Made by a program: the position numbers and the translations under genes
In this document: positions 61,081 to 64,000 of the stretch, in pieces
Layout: each line of letters starts with the position of its first letter
Numbering within the stretch: position 1 is the stretch's first letter
Notes under the pieces: model-generated
Told to the model about the DNA's origin: nothing
What the model saw: only the letters and a program-made list of their open reading frames with translations
The model's database searches: none
Virus record (IMG/VR): IMGVR_UViG_3300001450_009970
Span: 44,412-108,411 of that record
From: a virus
Strand: one strand, 5' to 3'
DNA: 64,000 bases

Positions 61081-62571
61081 TTAGTAGTCTATGTTTTCAA
61101 CTGGAATTGGCCATTCACGACGTAAACAATTAAGTTTCATTCCTATACCAGCTCCTTTATATATGTATTCAATTGAATCTATTACATAATATCCACTTAG
61201 AAATTCATTCTTTGTTTTTGCTCCTGGAGTTTCTGTTGAATCTTCAGTTTCGTTATCTTTAGTTTCTTCCTCGCCAAGCTCTTCGTCTCGTTTTTCATTT
61301 AATCTTTTAGTATTAGGATCACCATTATAAATGCTAATAGGAATTCTTTGATACCTATAAAGATTAAAATTCATATTTGGCATTTCAACGGTCAATGCCA
61401 TTTTATTAATTTCTTTTAGATTTTGATAATTCAAAATCTGTGCAAAAATATAATTTTCATGCATATTATATCCATCAAGTTGTGTTCCGCCTGATACTTG
61501 TTTACCAAGATATTTATACTTTACTTGAGATTCATAAAATGTTTCATCCGCACGACCCTTTTGTAATATTAAATCTTTTTCTGCTCCTTCAGTTGTTAAC
61601 GGATCTACAAAAAATTCATTCCATTCTCTAACAAAATCATCATAATATTGACAGTATCTTTTATAGCCATTCATTCTCCAGGTCTTTCCAGAAATATTAG
61701 TCAAACCGTAATTATTAATGTACATGTCTGAATCACGTTTAGCTTCTTCATTTGATAAAAATAAAGTTGTTAATGAACTAGCAGGTTCTCCTGTCACAGT
61801 TCCGTCCCTATTAGGATTTTGTCCTATTGAAATAGTCGCATCTTCAAATAAATCTTCTGTACTAAATTGCTTATTAATATTTACAAAACATAAATAATAA
61901 TACGGATCGATATATGACGTCCAAAAACTATCATCATCTTTATATGCCTGTAATGTCAAATCATTTATAAACTTTAAATTTGTATCATACGGTCTAATTC
62001 TCACCATTGGATCTAATGTTTCAGATTCATTTGATGCATATCCAAGACCTAGATTATCAGCCACTAAATTAATTTGAGCAAATGTAGATGCTTCTTCAAA
62101 TGCTTCACAATCCTCAGCATGAAGATTTGGTACCTTCATTGAACATTCTAAAGTAAATAAATTAGGATTGCTAGAAACAAATTTTATTGAAATTATATCA
62201 AAGTCTATTCTTATTTCTTTAAATACTTCATCATCAGGCGGTTTAATAAATACGGATACAATATCACCATCTTTAGGATAATCTCTATCACCAAATCTAT
62301 TACTAACATCACTAATTACTAGTTTTGCACTAGGCAAAAATCCACTAATACTAATTGAAAAAAATGAAATTTCTTCCTGTTTTAATTGTGTAGAATTAAT
62401 TTGAATCAATGGAATAACTGTCCCAGAAATCTGCGAAGCTTTATTCATGGTCGGGCTAGAATTTGCATTTCCGCTACCTTCATCAGGACTTTCAAAATCC
62501 TCAATCGACATAGGATCTAATGCTATCGTAGGATCCGTTAATGGTAATATTTGTCTATCTGTATTTGCCAT
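61081..62571 (-). CDS. Baseplate hub protein, gp27/late control D-like
   Basis: The 496-residue protein has features of the hub subunit that forms the collar around the spike. Strands early in the chain (VIPLIQINSTQLKQEEISFF, then SAKLVISDVSNRFGDRDYPK) are followed by DIVSVFIKPP, and the DNLGLGYASNESETLDPMVR and KFINDLTLQAYKDDDSFWTS segments near 170-210 match gp27/GpD-type hubs. It ends with an insert of Glu-rich sequence (DEELGEEETKDNETEDSTET) and a final barrel strand set (FLSGYYVIDSIEYIYKG). Its place between the LysM-like and gp5-like genes supports the call. Confidence 0.68.
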   Translation of the reverse strand: MANTDRQILPLTDPTIALDPMSIEDFESPDEGSGNANSSPTMNKASQISGTVIPLIQINSTQLKQEEISFFSISISGFLPSAKLVISDVSNRFGDRDYPKDGDIVSVFIKPPDDEVFKEIRIDFDIISIKFVSSNPNLFTLECSMKVPNLHAEDCEAFEEASTFAQINLVADNLGLGYASNESETLDPMVRIRPYDTNLKFINDLTLQAYKDDDSFWTSYIDPYYYLCFVNINKQFSTEDLFEDATISIGQNPNRDGTVTGEPASSLTTLFLSNEEAKRDSDMYINNYGLTNISGKTWRMNGYKRYCQYYDDFVREWNEFFVDPLTTEGAEKDLILQKGRADETFYESQVKYKYLGKQVSGGTQLDGYNMHENYIFAQILNYQNLKEINKMALTVEMPNMNFNLYRYQRIPISIYNGDPNTKRLNEKRDEELGEEETKDNETEDSTETPGAKTKNEFLSGYYVIDSIEYIYKGAGIGMKLNCLRREWPIPVENIDY

Positions 62572-62574
62572 TGA

Positions 62575-63120
62575 TTATGACTTTTTAGATTTATGTGCAC
62601 TAAGTTGTATTGATCCGCCACCAAATGTAAATGCATTTTCACCAGCACGTTTTAAATTTGTAGGCTTAACTTCACTAGCACCGTTAGCCTTTTTAGCGGC
62701 CTGTTTTTGAAGATTTTTAATTCTTGCAATATCTTTTTTACTAGCTCTATCAGGATTCAGGAATAATTCTTTAGTAACATCAATAGCAGCTTTAGGTTTC
62801 TTAGGACTTCTATAAAATTTCTGTGCAGCATTCTTATCTAGAATAATTAACACATCACCAATATCAATAGAAAACGGATTAGAAATATTATTTGCTTTAA
62901 GAATAAGGTCTACATGATCTGTAGATCCATATACCGCAAATGAAATAAGATCTGGTCTCATGACATATTGTTCATTAACGACAATAAGTTTTTTCACAAT
63001 AAATGATGCTGAATTATCATCAATAATGAGAGTCGGTTCCTGTAAGTCTAAAATAGTTTCACCATTAAATTCTTTAGTTCCTTTTAAATTTGTAGTTCTT
63101 ATATCCATTATGCATTCCAT
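62575..63120 (-). CDS. LysM-like baseplate protein (gp53-like)
   Basis: The 181-residue protein has a LysM-type domain near 45-95: EQYVMRPDLISFAVYGSTDH, then VDLILKANNISNPFSIDIGD and VLIILD. This RPDL-x-YG-NNI-NP-GD pattern is that of baseplate LysM proteins such as gp53. The rest is basic (KKPKAAIDV; IARIKNLQKQAAKKANG). The likely start is the first of two nearby methionines (MECIMDI), overlapping the upstream gene by 13 bases; the second, four residues later, would overlap by one, so it may be the true start. Confidence 0.7.
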   Translation of the reverse strand: MECIMDIRTTNLKGTKEFNGETILDLQEPTLIIDDNSASFIVKKLIVVNEQYVMRPDLISFAVYGSTDHVDLILKANNISNPFSIDIGDVLIILDKNAAQKFYRSPKKPKAAIDVTKELFLNPDRASKKDIARIKNLQKQAAKKANGASEVKPTNLKRAGENAFTFGGGSIQLSAHKSKKS

Positions 63121-64000
63121 TTTCGTTTTTCTTCAACTATAGTAGGACTCCAATTTCCAAATCTATTTAAACTTGCTAAGTTTGCATCTAAAGGATTATC
63201 ATGTAAAGTTTTACCTTTACCACCACCTTTAGATTTACTTAAAGATTTATTACCGGCATAAGATTTAGAACTCGGTTCAAGAACTGGTAATTTTATATTT
63301 CCATTTCCAAAGCTGAACATAGCCTGTATTCCAGATCTATCTCTAGGCATTGCTGGTTTTAATGAACAAGTAAGTTTAAGTTTAGATGGGAATCCGTCAA
63401 CTCCTATAGGACCGCCTAATTCAAATTTAGAATTTTCTAACATAAGATTTCCTACTACCATTATAGGGTACAAAGGATTTCCAATTGTTAAATGCCATTC
63501 ACCTGTATCTTCACCGCTTAATAAAGCTTGAAATCCTAGAATTTCTGGTCGACCCATTTCATCTAACGCCATACCACCTAACATATTAGCAATATTTCCA
63601 CCAATATTCTTAGCCATATTTTTTACTCCTTCTATTGATGCACCTTTCCCACCTGTTAATTTTTCAAATCCCGAAGTCATACTTTTCATTGCGCTATCAA
63701 CATAACCAGCTAAATCACCACTAGCAAGTTTTGAAGGATCTCCAAGAAATCCAGGAGCTTTTTTACCTAGAAGACGATTTGCACCTCCCCAGAAATCTCC
63801 TCTGTTATAAGTTAATAAAAGAAGATTTGTTAAAAGATCTAGCATCGCAGCTCTAGGATTTACACCATCAATAGATTTTAATTCATATTCAAATATAAGC
63901 TCAAATGATTGCTCATGCTCTAGTCCACGATCTCTAATATGTAAATTATCTACAACATCTATAGGACCATATACCGTATTAGTATATGTTGCTACTGGAT
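63108..64000 (-). CDS. Tail/baseplate structural protein, 5' end outside window
   Basis: The reading frame is open from the window edge through 63108. The codons above the ATG at 63845 continue in frame (DVVDNLHIRDRGLEHEQSFE, then LKSIDGVNPRAAMLDLLTN), so that ATG is not the true start and the N-terminus is missing. The visible 297 residues include FWGGANRLLG, a Gly-rich helical region (KLTGGKGASIEGVKNMAKNI) and a strand part (GNPLYPIMVVGNLMLENSKF, then KLKLTCSLKPAMPRDRSGIQ). It looks like a tube- or hub-associated protein. No T4 counterpart is recognised. Confidence 0.8.
   Translation of the reverse strand, partial: PVATYTNTVYGPIDVVDNLHIRDRGLEHEQSFELIFEYELKSIDGVNPRAAMLDLLTNLLLLTYNRGDFWGGANRLLGKKAPGFLGDPSKLASGDLAGYVDSAMKSMTSGFEKLTGGKGASIEGVKNMAKNIGGNIANMLGGMALDEMGRPEILGFQALLSGEDTGEWHLTIGNPLYPIMVVGNLMLENSKFELGGPIGVDGFPSKLKLTCSLKPAMPRDRSGIQAMFSFGNGNIKLPVLEPSSKSYAGNKSLSKSKGGGKGKTLHDNPLDANLASLNRFGNWSPTIVEEKRKWNA

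Overview
The window is a 64-kb piece of a large AT-rich T4-like myovirus genome. Evidence is the T4-type replisome (gp41 helicase, gp61 primase, gp32, gp43 polymerase, gp45 clamp, UvsX/UvsY/UvsW, gp47) and T4-type baseplate genes (gp25, gp6, gp5-like, gp27-like). All 57 supported genes lie on the minus strand and are tightly packed; no gap exceeds 160 bases. Start codons follow A/T-rich leaders without a clear Shine-Dalgarno sequence. That, the low GC and one Bacteroidota-style membrane protein suggest a phage of a Bacteroidota host. This host call is inference.

In transcription order (high to low coordinate): (1) 64000-58658, baseplate hub/tube genes. (2) 58634-54873, an accessory block with a coiled-coil membrane protein, a stand-alone PAS protein, a four-domain ribosomal-S1-like protein and a RimK-like ATP-grasp ligase fused to a RimB-like retropepsin domain. 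(3) 54824-29022, about 25 kb of wedge and tail-fibre genes including gp25, gp6 and proteins of 1060, 1201, 1210 and 1593 residues. (4) 28994-22432, a glycine-zipper protein, a RuvC-like resolvase, a nucleotidyltransferase, gp32, primase, UvsY and UvsW. (5) 22391-11754, a cassette of accessory proteins. (6) 11606-1, a zinc-ribbon protein, the N-terminal half of DNA polymerase, dUTPase, NrdB, NrdA, the clamp, the C-terminal half of DNA polymerase, UvsX, gp41, a possible gp33 and SbcD-like gp47 (cut by the window edge).

The main discovery candidate is a set of at least twelve otherwise unrelated proteins that start with the same short tag, roughly M-x-K-[IF]-x-x-[FY]-x-x-F-[LVI]-[NT]-E followed by A/S/G/R. 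It closely resembles the capsid-targeting sequence of T4 internal head proteins (IPIII begins MKTYQEFIAE), which the gp21 prohead protease removes after [LI]-x-E. Tagged proteins include two nucleotidyltransferase-fold enzymes, an NMN-adenylyltransferase-like enzyme, a ParB-like protein, a RimK-RimB fusion and a glycine-zipper peptide. One 741-residue member looks like a polyprotein with nine possible cleavage points. I infer that the phage loads an enzyme arsenal into its capsid and delivers it with the DNA.

A second signal ties the set together. A minus-strand motif GATATATAA or GATAAATAA (T4 late promoter TATAAATA; cyanophage NATAAATA) occurs 13 times between genes, usually 16-23 bases upstream of a start codon. 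With four terminator-like hairpins it divides the tagged cassettes into small late transcription units. The core replication genes mostly lack it; the clamp and gp32 have it far upstream, at the head of long leaders that share sequence elements.
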